Shown: piece after piece, positions 40,998 to 49,047 of the stretch
Layout of the letters: the number at the start of each line of letters is the position of its first letter
How positions within the stretch are numbered: the stretch's first letter is position 1
NCBI RefSeq assembly: GCF_036388275.1
Contig: NZ_DASVSF010000060.1
Coordinates: forward strand, 62,001 to 126,000
Direction: 5' to 3'
DNA from: Longimicrobium sp.
Lineage (GTDB): Bacteria; Gemmatimonadota; Gemmatimonadetes; Longimicrobiales; Longimicrobiaceae
Length of the DNA stretch: 64,000 nucleotides
Translations under genes and position numbers: made by a program
The notes under the pieces: model-generated
The model's input: only the letters and a program-made list of their open reading frames with translations
Told to the model about the DNA's origin: nothing
Database searches by the model: none

Positions 40998-41284
40998 GTG
41001 GCCGACGCGCTCCGGCAGGTGTGATGCGCGGCCGTCGGAGAGCGACAGTGTCGGGCATCGGCAAGGTCGCGTGCCCCGCGGAGCGCAATCGGCGTGCGCG
41101 GAACCGCCGCGGGGCGCAAATCGTTACAGACCGTGTTCCGCGTCCCGCTTTCCGCGTCCGCTCCGCGACACCCGCCGTGCTCCGCAGTGTACTCTTGCGT
41201 TTCATCCCCCGAACACCTGAGCTTGCGGAGCACCGCCGCCCGGTGGACGCAACCCCGACACTCCCCTTCCCACGAGCCGATCCG

Positions 41285-41716
41285 ATGAGAGCGCTCCTTC
41301 TCGCTTCCGCGGTGCTCCTGTCCGCCTGCGCGCCGTCCGCCGGTCCCACGCCGTCGGCCGGGGGCACACCCGCGGTCTCTGCCTCCCCCGCCGAGCAGGT
41401 GGTGCAGGTTCAGCTCGAGGCGTACAACCGGCGCGACCTGGAAGGATTCCTGGCGACGTATTCACCGGAGATCCGCATCTACTTGCACCCTGATCGCCTT
41501 CTGATGTCCGGCCTGGACCAGATGCGCAAGGAGTACGGCGAAGCGTTCTCCGCGAATCCCAACGGCCGCGCCGCGATCACCAGCCGCATGGTGCAGGGCA
41601 ACTACGTCATCGACCACGAGCACGTGACCGGGCAGGCGGACGGAAGGGAAATCCGCGCGGTAGCCATCTACGAGGTGAGCGACGGAAAGATCCGGAACGT
41701 CTGGTTCATCGACTAA
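41285..41716 (+). CDS. SnoaL/NTF2-like lipoprotein
   Basis: A 143-residue lipoprotein (LLSAC, Cys15) carrying a SnoaL-like (NTF2-fold) domain. The visible pattern is VQVQLEAYNRRDLEGFLATY, then IRIYLHPDRLLMSG, and a late AVAIYEVSDGKIRNVWF strand typical of the fold. NTF2-like members bind small hydrophobic ligands or catalyse isomerisation. The active-site residues cannot be assigned. The stop codon TAA merges with a CTAACGGCGG sequence that starts a large imperfect palindrome. Confidence 0.82.
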   Translation: MRALLLASAVLLSACAPSAGPTPSAGGTPAVSASPAEQVVQVQLEAYNRRDLEGFLATYSPEIRIYLHPDRLLMSGLDQMRKEYGEAFSANPNGRAAITSRMVQGNYVIDHEHVTGQADGREIRAVAIYEVSDGKIRNVWFID

Positions 41717-41802
41717 CGGCGGGCGTCGAAGTTCCGTGGCGTTCCGGCGGGGCAATGAGTCACCGCCAGCTCATGCGGCGGATCATTCACTGTGAGCGCC
41801 GA

Positions 41803-41837
41803 TCAGGAATGATAGACGAAACAACTATGATTCCTGA
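41803..41837. repeat. 13-bp inverted repeat within a larger imperfect palindrome
   Basis: TCAGGAATGATAG (41803-41815) and CTATGATTCCTGA (41825-41837) differ at one position and enclose nine bases. Outer sequences CTAACGGCGG (41714) and CCGCCGCGTTAG (41838) add an imperfect outer stem. Possible uses are a recombination site, a small structured RNA or a terminator. Confidence 0.45.
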
Positions 41838-41925
41838 CCGCCGCGTTAGAGGAATGAAAGGCTGCTTCAGCGCTGTCGATGGCGTACCTTTGAGTGTGCC
41901 GTAAAGCCCGCCGACTAGTCCGAAC

Positions 41926-42525
41926 GTGAAGCCATCCTACTTCCAGATCGAATCTCCCCTCCGTCCGCAGGAGCTGCGGGCCGGGCTTTCGCAGCGTTGC
42001 CGGGAGTGGCGATGGCCGCCGACCCTCGCGTCCCGCGACGTGGGTGTCAAGCCGCCGCGGATCGCGGGCGGGCCGGAGCGGTTCCGCATCTGGGCCTGGC
42101 CGCGGCACCGGGGAACGGTCCCGGTCCTGGACTGTCGTACGACTCCGAGGCCGGGTGGCGGCTGCACGGTTCGCGTTCGGATGCGCAGGAGCCGCGTGGG
42201 CCAGCTCTCGGGAATTCCCCTCGCCGCATTTTTCGCCGGAGTGCCGTGGGCGGCCGCGTGGGGAGGCGCGGAGTTTACGGCCTTTGGGCTCCTCGCCGGG
42301 GCCGCGGTGAGCCTGTACGGGGTCTGCGGATCGTTTCAGACGGCAACAAAGCAGCGGATGCGCCTCCTCGTGGAAACCCTTCGCGACGCCGCCAACCCTG
42401 AGGCGACATCGCCCGCACGCCGGGGGAGCAAAAGGTCCGAGACCCGTGCTGTTGTTGGCCAACCCAACCCGTTCGGGCGGTCGGAAAAACCGCGTGTCGA
42501 TTTCCCTGGTCGTGGTTCGTCGTGA
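41926..42525 (+). CDS. Hypothetical protein with two membrane-like segments, GTG start
   Basis: A 199-residue protein with a basic N-terminal 90 residues and a hydrophobic stretch at about 95-130 (IPLAAFFAGVPWAAAW and LLAGAAVSLYGVCG), then a basic, Ser/Arg-rich tail. The start is a GTG; no ribosome site is strong. No family is recognised. The low complexity of the tail reduces confidence that it is a functional protein. Confidence 0.5.
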   Translation: MKPSYFQIESPLRPQELRAGLSQRCREWRWPPTLASRDVGVKPPRIAGGPERFRIWAWPRHRGTVPVLDCRTTPRPGGGCTVRVRMRRSRVGQLSGIPLAAFFAGVPWAAAWGGAEFTAFGLLAGAAVSLYGVCGSFQTATKQRMRLLVETLRDAANPEATSPARRGSKRSETRAVVGQPNPFGRSEKPRVDFPGRGSS

Positions 42526-42598
42526 TGGGTAGAGGCGGTCGCGTACCCGGTCCATCCCACCGGGCGCCCCGCCCGAACCCGACACAGGAGGAGCACCG

Positions 42599-43042
42599 AT
42601 GCAGACCATGGCCACGATCGATCAGGGACGTCCGGCGGCGGGATTTGCGCGCGCGGCGGCACCGGCTGCCCCAGGCAGGGGCCTGGCGTGGACCGGCCGC
42701 GTGATCAGCGGCTTCGTATCCGTCTTCCTGCTCTTCGACGGGGCGGCGCGGCTGGTGCACTTTGCGCCCTACGTGGAGGGCACGGTGAAGTTCGGGTATC
42801 CGGCGCACCTCGCGTCGCCCATCGGACTGGTGCTGCTCGCGGCGACGCTGCTATACGTGATCCCCCGCACGGCCGTGCTCGGCGCCATCCTGCTGACCGG
42901 CTACCTGGGTGGCGCCACGGCGTCGCACGTCCGCATGGAAGACCCCTTCTTTGCGTTCGCCGCTACGTTCGGCGTGCTGGTGTGGGTGGGGCTGTACCTG
43001 CGCGAGCCGCGGCTGCGCGCGCTGATCCCGCTGCGGGCGTAA
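42599..43042 (+). CDS. DoxX-like membrane protein
   Basis: A 147-residue four-helix membrane protein of the DoxX-like group. Features are RVISGFVSVFLLFDGAARL (first helix), GYPAHLASPIGLVLLAATLLY and the TAVLGAILLTGYLGGATASH helix, the usual DoxX end of the domain. DoxX-like proteins are often co-expressed with quinone or redox enzymes. AGGAGGAG precedes the ATG, a strong ribosome site. It is followed by the LpxR-like gene. Confidence 0.82.
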   Translation: MQTMATIDQGRPAAGFARAAAPAAPGRGLAWTGRVISGFVSVFLLFDGAARLVHFAPYVEGTVKFGYPAHLASPIGLVLLAATLLYVIPRTAVLGAILLTGYLGGATASHVRMEDPFFAFAATFGVLVWVGLYLREPRLRALIPLRA

Positions 43043-43098
43043 CCGCCGCGTCGCCGCTGGCGCGGAGCGCGGCCGGCGTTTTTCACAGGAGGCAATGG

Positions 43099-44040
43099 AT
43101 GCGCGCTGCGACGCGACTTGCGATCATGGCGCGCACCGTCTTCGGTTTCGGGCTGGTCGTGGCCTGCGCCGCACCGCTCGCGGCGCAGGCGGTGATGGCG
43201 TTCAACGTACGGCTGGACAACGACATCCTCGCGCTCCGCGGCCGCGGGGCGCCACCCGACTACGACTACACCCACGGGCTGCACGTCTACGCGGAGCTGA
43301 GCCGCAATCCACGTCCGCTCGCCCTCCTGCAGACGTGCGCCGCGGACGGCGATGCGCTCCCGTGCCTGCGCATCCGGCTGCACGCGGGGCAGGAGATCTA
43401 CACGCCGCGCCGCGACGCGCCCACGCCAGTGGAGGGGGAGCGGCCCTACGCTGCCTGGCTGTACGCCGGTGCGGAAGGCGTGGTGGAGGAGCGCGGGCGG
43501 CAGCGGTCGCTAGTGGTTCAACTGGGGATCGTTGGGCCGGCGGCGCTGGGCGAGCCGGTGCAGAACGGGGTTCACCGGCTGAACGGCTCCGAACCGCAGG
43601 TGGGGTGGGCGCACCAGCTCGGCACCGAGCCGGGGCTGCTGGTGCGGTACCGCGACGAGCGGGTGTTCGAGGTGGATTTCGGCCCGCTGGGCCCGGCCCA
43701 GCTTCGCCCGGGATGGACGGTCGTGCTGGGCAACGTGCGCACCGCCACGCAGGCGGGCGTCAGTGCGCGGCTGGGCTCGGCGGACGGGCGCGGGCCGTTC
43801 CTGCTGCTCGGTGGATCGAACGAGTGGGTGGTCCGCGACCTGTTCCTGGACGGCAACACGTTCCGGGGCAACTCCACTGCGCGCAAGCTGCCCTTCGTCG
43901 CCGCGGGAGAAGTCGGGGCGGGATACGGCTTCGGACGCTGGAGCGTGGAGTACCGGTTCGTCTCCCGCGGCCGGCAGTACCAAGCGCAGCCGCGTCCCCA
44001 CGCGTACGGCTCGCTCGGCGTGCAGGTGAACCGGCGCTGA
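43099..44040 (+). CDS. LpxR-like lipid A deacylase, outer membrane
   Basis: A 313-residue exported protein with a signal peptide (MRAATRLAIMARTVFGFG onward, about 28 residues) and the LpxR-type outer-membrane barrel. The start of the barrel LDNDILALRGRGAPPDYDYT and the THGLHVYAEL strand carry the conserved Asn-Asp and Thr-His motif of LpxR, which removes the 3'-acyl group of lipid A. An AGGAGG lies upstream. The product indicates an outer membrane with lipopolysaccharide-type lipid A. Substrate specificity is not provable here. Confidence 0.8.
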   Translation: MRAATRLAIMARTVFGFGLVVACAAPLAAQAVMAFNVRLDNDILALRGRGAPPDYDYTHGLHVYAELSRNPRPLALLQTCAADGDALPCLRIRLHAGQEIYTPRRDAPTPVEGERPYAAWLYAGAEGVVEERGRQRSLVVQLGIVGPAALGEPVQNGVHRLNGSEPQVGWAHQLGTEPGLLVRYRDERVFEVDFGPLGPAQLRPGWTVVLGNVRTATQAGVSARLGSADGRGPFLLLGGSNEWVVRDLFLDGNTFRGNSTARKLPFVAAGEVGAGYGFGRWSVEYRFVSRGRQYQAQPRPHAYGSLGVQVNRR

Positions 44041-44232
44041 CGGTTCTGTCTGGCGTCGCCAGCGTCCCGTTTCGCGGACAGCATCGTCCTTCCGGGATGT
44101 CGGGCGCGCTCCGGGCCGCTGAGAGCAAGTCGTTGCGCCCGTGATCGTTGCGCCGCACGTCTGCTTTCGTATGGTCTTTGCGCGACGGTGAGAGCGGTTC
44201 GCCCACCCCGGCCCGGTTCCCAGGAGAAACTG

Positions 44233-44715
44233 ATGCGTCGCCTCTTGCTCTTGCCGTTCGTCCTCGGAGGGTGCCTGATGAATTCCTCCGGCGTCCCCGC
44301 GCCGGCCGGCGCGCTTTCCTGCGCGGAGCAGGCGGCGGCAGGCCTTGGATATTACGTCACGGCGCGCTCCGAGCAGACGTCGTTCAGGGCCGAAAAGCAG
44401 ATGCCCGGCGACGGCATGTACCGGGTGATGGGAGAGATCTCCGCATCGTCCTGGAGCGACCCCGCCGGCAACTCGCGCCTGCGTGTGGACGGCGGCCGGT
44501 ACGAGGACCGGGGCAGGGGCGGAGGGCCGGTGCCCGGCCCCGGGGTGCGCGGCCAGCCGGGAGCGGTGGGCACCGGCGGGGTCCCGGGCGGGCCGGGCGT
44601 GACCCGCGTGGGGAACGGCCGGCGCCGGATCTCTCCCGGCACGGCGGCGATCGACGCGCAAACCATCCAGGCGCAGTGCGCCGGTGACGGCCGGGGCAGG
44701 CTGGCCGTGGGCTAA
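44233..44715 (+). CDS. Hypothetical lipoprotein with Gly-rich region
   Basis: A 160-residue lipoprotein (LGGC, Cys14). The middle (residues 90-130) is a Gly/Pro/Val low-complexity stretch; the N-terminal part is small and includes a SCAEQAAAGLGYYV helix. No domain is recognised. An AGGAG ribosome site precedes the ATG. The stop (44713-44715) is separate from the barrel gene downstream by about 125 bases. Confidence 0.65.
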   Translation: MRRLLLLPFVLGGCLMNSSGVPAPAGALSCAEQAAAGLGYYVTARSEQTSFRAEKQMPGDGMYRVMGEISASSWSDPAGNSRLRVDGGRYEDRGRGGGPVPGPGVRGQPGAVGTGGVPGGPGVTRVGNGRRRISPGTAAIDAQTIQAQCAGDGRGRLAVG

Positions 44716-44840
44716 CTTCGGCCTCCGGCCCCAACTCAACCGATTCGCTCTGGCTCCCGCCGGGGCGAATGGATATTGTTTGATCTACGTTCCCCGCGCT
44801 CCCGCTCGCCCAGACTCTCTCCACCGGCTCGAAACACAGG

Positions 44841-45443
44841 ATGAAAAAGACATCGGTTCTCTCGGCGCTGCTCGCATCGCTCATCGGGTGCAGCACCGGC
44901 GTTGCCCAGGACGCGCCCGCGCAGCAGCGGTTCACCACCCGGGGTTTCCAGTTCACCGTGGGATTGACGGGAGCGCAGTCCACCATCGAAGAGGGAGAAA
45001 GCGCCACCACCGGGATCGGCATAAGCCTGCACGCGGGGTACGGCATCACACGCCGGCTTTCACTCTTTGCGGGAGGCACCGGAACGACGATGGAATCCGG
45101 CAAATACGCCCTGGCCCACGTCGATCTCGGTGGCCGGTTCCTGCTCTCCGAAGCCCAGCTGCGGCCGTACGTGCAGGCGGGGGTAACGGGGCGGCTGGCG
45201 AGGGAGGAGATCCCCGAGCACTTCGACGACAAGGTCATCCAGATCCGCGGAGTCGGCCCGAGCGTGGGCGCCGGGGTGGAGTACGGGGTCTCTCCCGAAG
45301 CCGCGGTAGACGTGGGGCTGGTCTACACCGGTGGCGACTACACGGAGGGAAAGATCACGAAGGACCCCTGGACGGACCTGGGCAGCGACGCATTCGGCGC
45401 ACGGAGCCTGCGGTTCACGGTGGGCGTCACGGCGCGCCTCTAG
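44841..45443 (+). CDS. Outer-membrane beta-barrel protein
   Basis: A 200-residue protein with a signal (residues 1-23) and a repeating beta-strand pattern of an eight-stranded outer-membrane porin-like barrel: GFQFTVGLTGAQSTIEE, LSLFAGGTGTTMES, AHVDLGGRFLLSEA, and a closing LRFTVGVTARL. The C-terminus with a hydrophobic residue pattern fits a barrel. It is probably an OmpA-like or surface barrel; ligands unknown. Alternatively the LIGC sequence may allow lipidation. Confidence 0.75.
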   Translation: MKKTSVLSALLASLIGCSTGVAQDAPAQQRFTTRGFQFTVGLTGAQSTIEEGESATTGIGISLHAGYGITRRLSLFAGGTGTTMESGKYALAHVDLGGRFLLSEAQLRPYVQAGVTGRLAREEIPEHFDDKVIQIRGVGPSVGAGVEYGVSPEAAVDVGLVYTGGDYTEGKITKDPWTDLGSDAFGARSLRFTVGVTARL

Positions 45444-45502
45444 CGGCCTGACGCGCGACACGCGGCGGTGTGCGCGAATGGAACGCGGCATTATCTTCTC
45501 CC

Positions 45503-47662
45503 ATGACCCCGACTACGCTTCCCCTGGTCCAGACCGGCGTCGTGCGCGGCGCCTGCCCGCACGACTGCCCCGACACGTGCGCCATGCTGGTGCACGTGCA
45601 GGACGGCCGCGCCGTGCGCGTGCAGGGCGATCCCGACCACCCGGTGACGCAGGGGTTCCTGTGCACCAAGGTGAACCGCTACGTCGAGCGCACCTACCAC
45701 GCCGACCGGCTGGCGACGCCGCTGCGGCGCGTAGGCCCCAAGGGCGAGGGACGCTTCGAGCCGGCGTCGTGGGACGAGGCGCTGGACGACATCGCCCGGC
45801 GGCTGAACGAGATCCGCGCGGGCGAGCACGGGCCGCAGGCCATCCTCCCCTACTCGTATTCCGGCACGCTGGGCAAGGTGCAGGGCGAGTCGATGTCCAG
45901 CCGCTTCTTTCACCGCATCGGCGCCAGCCTGCTGGACCGTACCATCTGCGCCAGCGCGGGCAGCGTCGGGTGGGGCGTCACCTATGGCGACCGCCTTGGG
46001 CCCACGCCGGAGGAAGCGGAGCACGCGCGGTTCATTTTGCTGTGGGGCACCAACACGCTCACCAGCAACCCGCACCTGTGGCCGGCGCTGCGCCGCGCTC
46101 GCGAGGCCGGCGCCCGCCTGATGGCCATCGACCCCATCCGCACGCGCACCGCCGCCCAGTGCGACGAGCACCTGCCCATCCGCCCCGGGGCCGACGCCGC
46201 GCTGGCGCTGGGGCTGATGCACGTGATCTTTCGCGACGGGCTGGATGACGAACAGTACCTGCGTGACCACACCGTCGGCTGGGAGGCGCTGCGGGAGCGG
46301 GCGGGCGAGTGGACGCCGGAGCGCGCGGCGGGCATCACGGGTCTGGATGCGGCCCGCATCGAGCAGCTGGCGCACGAGTACGCCACCACGCGGCCGTCGT
46401 TCATCCGGCTGAACTACGGGCTGCAGCGGCACCGGGGCGGCGGCACGGCGGTGCGGACGATCTCGCTGCTCCCCGCGGTCACCGGTGCCTGGCGCGACCT
46501 GGGCGGCGGCGCCACGCTCTCCACCAGCGGCGCCTTCCAGCTGAATGGCGGCGGGCTGCAGCGGCCGGACTGGGTTCCGCCGGGCACGCGTACCATCAAC
46601 ATGATCCAGCTGGGCGAGGCGCTGACCAGTGCCGATGCGGGCGTCGGCGGGCCGCCGGTGCAGGCGCTGGTCGTCTACAACAGCAATCCCGCGGCGGTGG
46701 CGCCCGACCTGGGGAGCGTGCGGCAGGGGCTGCTTCGCGACGACCTGTTCACCGTGGTGATGGAGCACTTCGTCACCGACACGGCGCGCTACGCCGACTG
46801 GGTGCTCCCCGCGACCACGCAGCTGGAGCACTGGGACGTGCACACGGCGTACGGGCACCTGTACCTGACGCTCAACCGGCCGTCCATCGCCCCCGTCGGC
46901 GAGTCGCTGCCCAACACCGAGATCTTCCGGCGGCTGGCTGTGCGGATGGGGCTGGACGATCCGGAGTTCGCGGACGGCGACGTGGACCTGATCCGCCAGG
47001 CGCTGGAGTCGTCGCACCCCTGGATGCAGGGGATCACCTTCGAGCGGCTGCTGGACGAGGGCTGGATCCGTGTCGCCGCCCCGCGCGACTTTCGCCCGTA
47101 CGCGGAGCCGAAGCCCAACACCCCCACGGGAAAGATCCAGATCCTCGCGCCGGAGCTGGAGTCGATCGGCATCGATCCCCTGCCCACGTACGTGCCCCCC
47201 GCCGAGAGCGCCGAGGCAGACCCGGAACGCGCCGCGCGCTATCCGCTGATGCTGCTGTCGCCGCCGGAGCATCCGCTGATGAACAGCACCTTCGCCAACG
47301 TCCCCCACCTGGAGCGCGCGGCGGGGCCCACGAAGCTGCTGCTGCACCCCAACGAGGCGGCGGTGCGCGGGGTGCGCGACGGCGACCGCCTGCGCTGCTG
47401 GAACGACCGCGGCCACTTCTATGGCCGGGCGGTGGTCACCGACGACGTGCGGCCGGGCGTCGCCGTCTCCTACGGCGTGCGCTGGGCGCAGCTCTCGGAC
47501 GGAGGCCGCACGGTGAACGATACCACCTCGCAGGGCGTCACCGACATGGGCGGCGGCGCGGTGTTCTACGACAACGCGGTCGAGGTGGAGGGGGCACCGG
47601 GGGACGAGATTCTGGACAGGGTGCCCCGTTCGGGTGTATATTCAACCGTTCCACCGAGTTAG
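45503..47662 (+). CDS. Molybdopterin oxidoreductase (formate dehydrogenase-like)
   Basis: A 719-residue molybdopterin oxidoreductase. The N-terminal iron-sulfur site is ACPHDCPDTC with the later LCTK Cys. Internal signatures include the LNYGLQRHRGGG motif and, near the C-terminus, the NDTTSQGVTDMGGGAVFYD element of the molybdopterin-dinucleotide-binding domain. No signal peptide is seen, so it is cytosolic. Substrates of this group range from formate to polysulfide and nitrate; the partner electron carrier is not nearby. The ATG at 45503 is placed after a weak leader. Confidence 0.88.
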   Translation: MTPTTLPLVQTGVVRGACPHDCPDTCAMLVHVQDGRAVRVQGDPDHPVTQGFLCTKVNRYVERTYHADRLATPLRRVGPKGEGRFEPASWDEALDDIARRLNEIRAGEHGPQAILPYSYSGTLGKVQGESMSSRFFHRIGASLLDRTICASAGSVGWGVTYGDRLGPTPEEAEHARFILLWGTNTLTSNPHLWPALRRAREAGARLMAIDPIRTRTAAQCDEHLPIRPGADAALALGLMHVIFRDGLDDEQYLRDHTVGWEALRERAGEWTPERAAGITGLDAARIEQLAHEYATTRPSFIRLNYGLQRHRGGGTAVRTISLLPAVTGAWRDLGGGATLSTSGAFQLNGGGLQRPDWVPPGTRTINMIQLGEALTSADAGVGGPPVQALVVYNSNPAAVAPDLGSVRQGLLRDDLFTVVMEHFVTDTARYADWVLPATTQLEHWDVHTAYGHLYLTLNRPSIAPVGESLPNTEIFRRLAVRMGLDDPEFADGDVDLIRQALESSHPWMQGITFERLLDEGWIRVAAPRDFRPYAEPKPNTPTGKIQILAPELESIGIDPLPTYVPPAESAEADPERAARYPLMLLSPPEHPLMNSTFANVPHLERAAGPTKLLLHPNEAAVRGVRDGDRLRCWNDRGHFYGRAVVTDDVRPGVAVSYGVRWAQLSDGGRTVNDTTSQGVTDMGGGAVFYDNAVEVEGAPGDEILDRVPRSGVYSTVPPS

Positions 47663-47699
47663 CCCCCGAAGGAACGCCCCGCCGCAGGAGCACTCCACG

Positions 47700-48881
47700 T
47701 TGCGAATCCTCTACGTTTCCCACTCGTTTCCGCTGCCCGGCGACCCGCTGAGCAACGTAGGCGGAATGCAGCGCGTGGCGCAGGGGCTGCACGCGGCCCT
47801 GGGCGAGCATCCGGGCGTGGATCTCCATTCGCGGCTGCTGGAAACGTCGTGGAAGCAGACGCCCCGCCGCATGCCGGGCTTCATGGCCGGGCTGCTGCGG
47901 GAGATTCCGCGCGTGGTGAAGCGCGAAAAGATCGACGTGGTGCTTCATTCGTCCATGGTCACCGCCTCCACCACGGCGGTGCTGGGCAACGCCATCCGCC
48001 GGGCGGGCGCCCTTTCGGCCGCCATTCCCGTGGGGCGCGACGTGACGCTGCCCACGCCGGGATACCAGTGGTTCGTCCCCAGGGTGCTCAAGGGGCTGGA
48101 CCTGGTGTTTCCCATCAGCCGGGCCACGGGGCAGGAGTGCCTGGCGCGCGGCCTGTCGCCCGCCAAGATGCACGTGATTCCCTGCGGCGTTGACGTGGAC
48201 CTGTTCGGCGCCCCACGCGACCGGCGCGCGGCGCGGCGCGAGCTGCTGAAGTCCATCGGCGAGTCGGCGGGCACCATTCCGGACGACGCGCTGATCCTGG
48301 TGAGCGTGGGGCGGCACCAGGAGCGCAAGGGCTTCACCTGGTTCACCGAGCAGGTGATGCCCACGATGCCCAGCAACGTGATCTACCTGATCACGGGCGA
48401 GGGGCCCATGACGCCGCAGATCCGTCAGGCCATCGACCGCCACGGCCTGCACGGGAACGTGCGGCTGGTGGGCAAGGTGTCGGAAGAGATGCTGCTGACG
48501 CTGTACCGCGGCGCCGACCTGTTCGTAATGCCCAACGTGCACGTGAAGGGCGACATCGAGGGCTTCGGCGTGGTGATGCTGGAGGCGGGGCTGTGCGGAA
48601 TGCCGGTGATCGCGGCCGACCTGGAAGGGATCAGCGACGTGATACGTGAGGGAGAGAACGGGCACCTGGTGCCCAGCCAGGACGCCGAGGCGTTCCGGGC
48701 GCTGGTGCTGCGCTACCGCGCGGACCGCGCCCTGGTGGCGCAGGCGTCCAGCCGCGCGGCGGCCTACACGGCCAGCCACTTCTCGTGGTCGGCCATCGCA
48801 GACACGTTCGTGCGCATCCTCAGCCAGCACACCAAGACTACCGGCACCGTCCCGGCGGAGCTCGCCCGAGCGGCAGGGTGA
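47700..48881 (+). CDS. Family 4 glycosyltransferase
   Basis: A 393-residue GT-B fold glycosyltransferase. The first domain begins RILYVSHSFPLPGDPLSNVG. The second has the SVGRHQERKG loop and the GFGVVMLEAGLCGMPVIAA nucleotide-sugar motif with the E-x(7)-E pair. TTG start at 47700 is preceded by GGAG at a good distance, and no ATG fits. The acceptor is unknown, likely a lipopolysaccharide or exopolysaccharide. It lies 37 bases after the oxidoreductase gene; an intrinsic terminator follows. Confidence 0.88.
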   Translation: MRILYVSHSFPLPGDPLSNVGGMQRVAQGLHAALGEHPGVDLHSRLLETSWKQTPRRMPGFMAGLLREIPRVVKREKIDVVLHSSMVTASTTAVLGNAIRRAGALSAAIPVGRDVTLPTPGYQWFVPRVLKGLDLVFPISRATGQECLARGLSPAKMHVIPCGVDVDLFGAPRDRRAARRELLKSIGESAGTIPDDALILVSVGRHQERKGFTWFTEQVMPTMPSNVIYLITGEGPMTPQIRQAIDRHGLHGNVRLVGKVSEEMLLTLYRGADLFVMPNVHVKGDIEGFGVVMLEAGLCGMPVIAADLEGISDVIREGENGHLVPSQDAEAFRALVLRYRADRALVAQASSRAAAYTASHFSWSAIADTFVRILSQHTKTTGTVPAELARAAG

Positions 48882-48908
48882 GCATCCACGTTCCGCCATC
48901 ACACGATC

Positions 48909-48937
48909 AGCCGCCCTCTTGAACGGGGCGGCTTTTT
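48909..48937 (+). terminator. Intrinsic terminator after the glycosyltransferase
   Basis: AGCCGCCC (48909-48916) and GGGCGGCT (48926-48933) with a nine-base loop, followed by TTTTT. It lies 28 bases after the stop at 48881. Confidence 0.88.
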
Positions 48938-49047
48938 CATAGGCGGAGCGGTGGCGCGGGGCGGTGCGGGCCGTTACTCTGACGCCTTCTTGAGATTCGA
49001 CAACGCGCGGCCCCGTGGCGGGCCCGATCAACGATATGGAGATACGG

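Noticed and set aside
45491..47416. 641-codon open frame antisense to the molybdopterin oxidoreductase
   Set aside because: It is a shadow frame of a GC-rich gene; the plus-strand product has clear motifs and the antisense translation has Arg/Pro/Gly bias without any domain.
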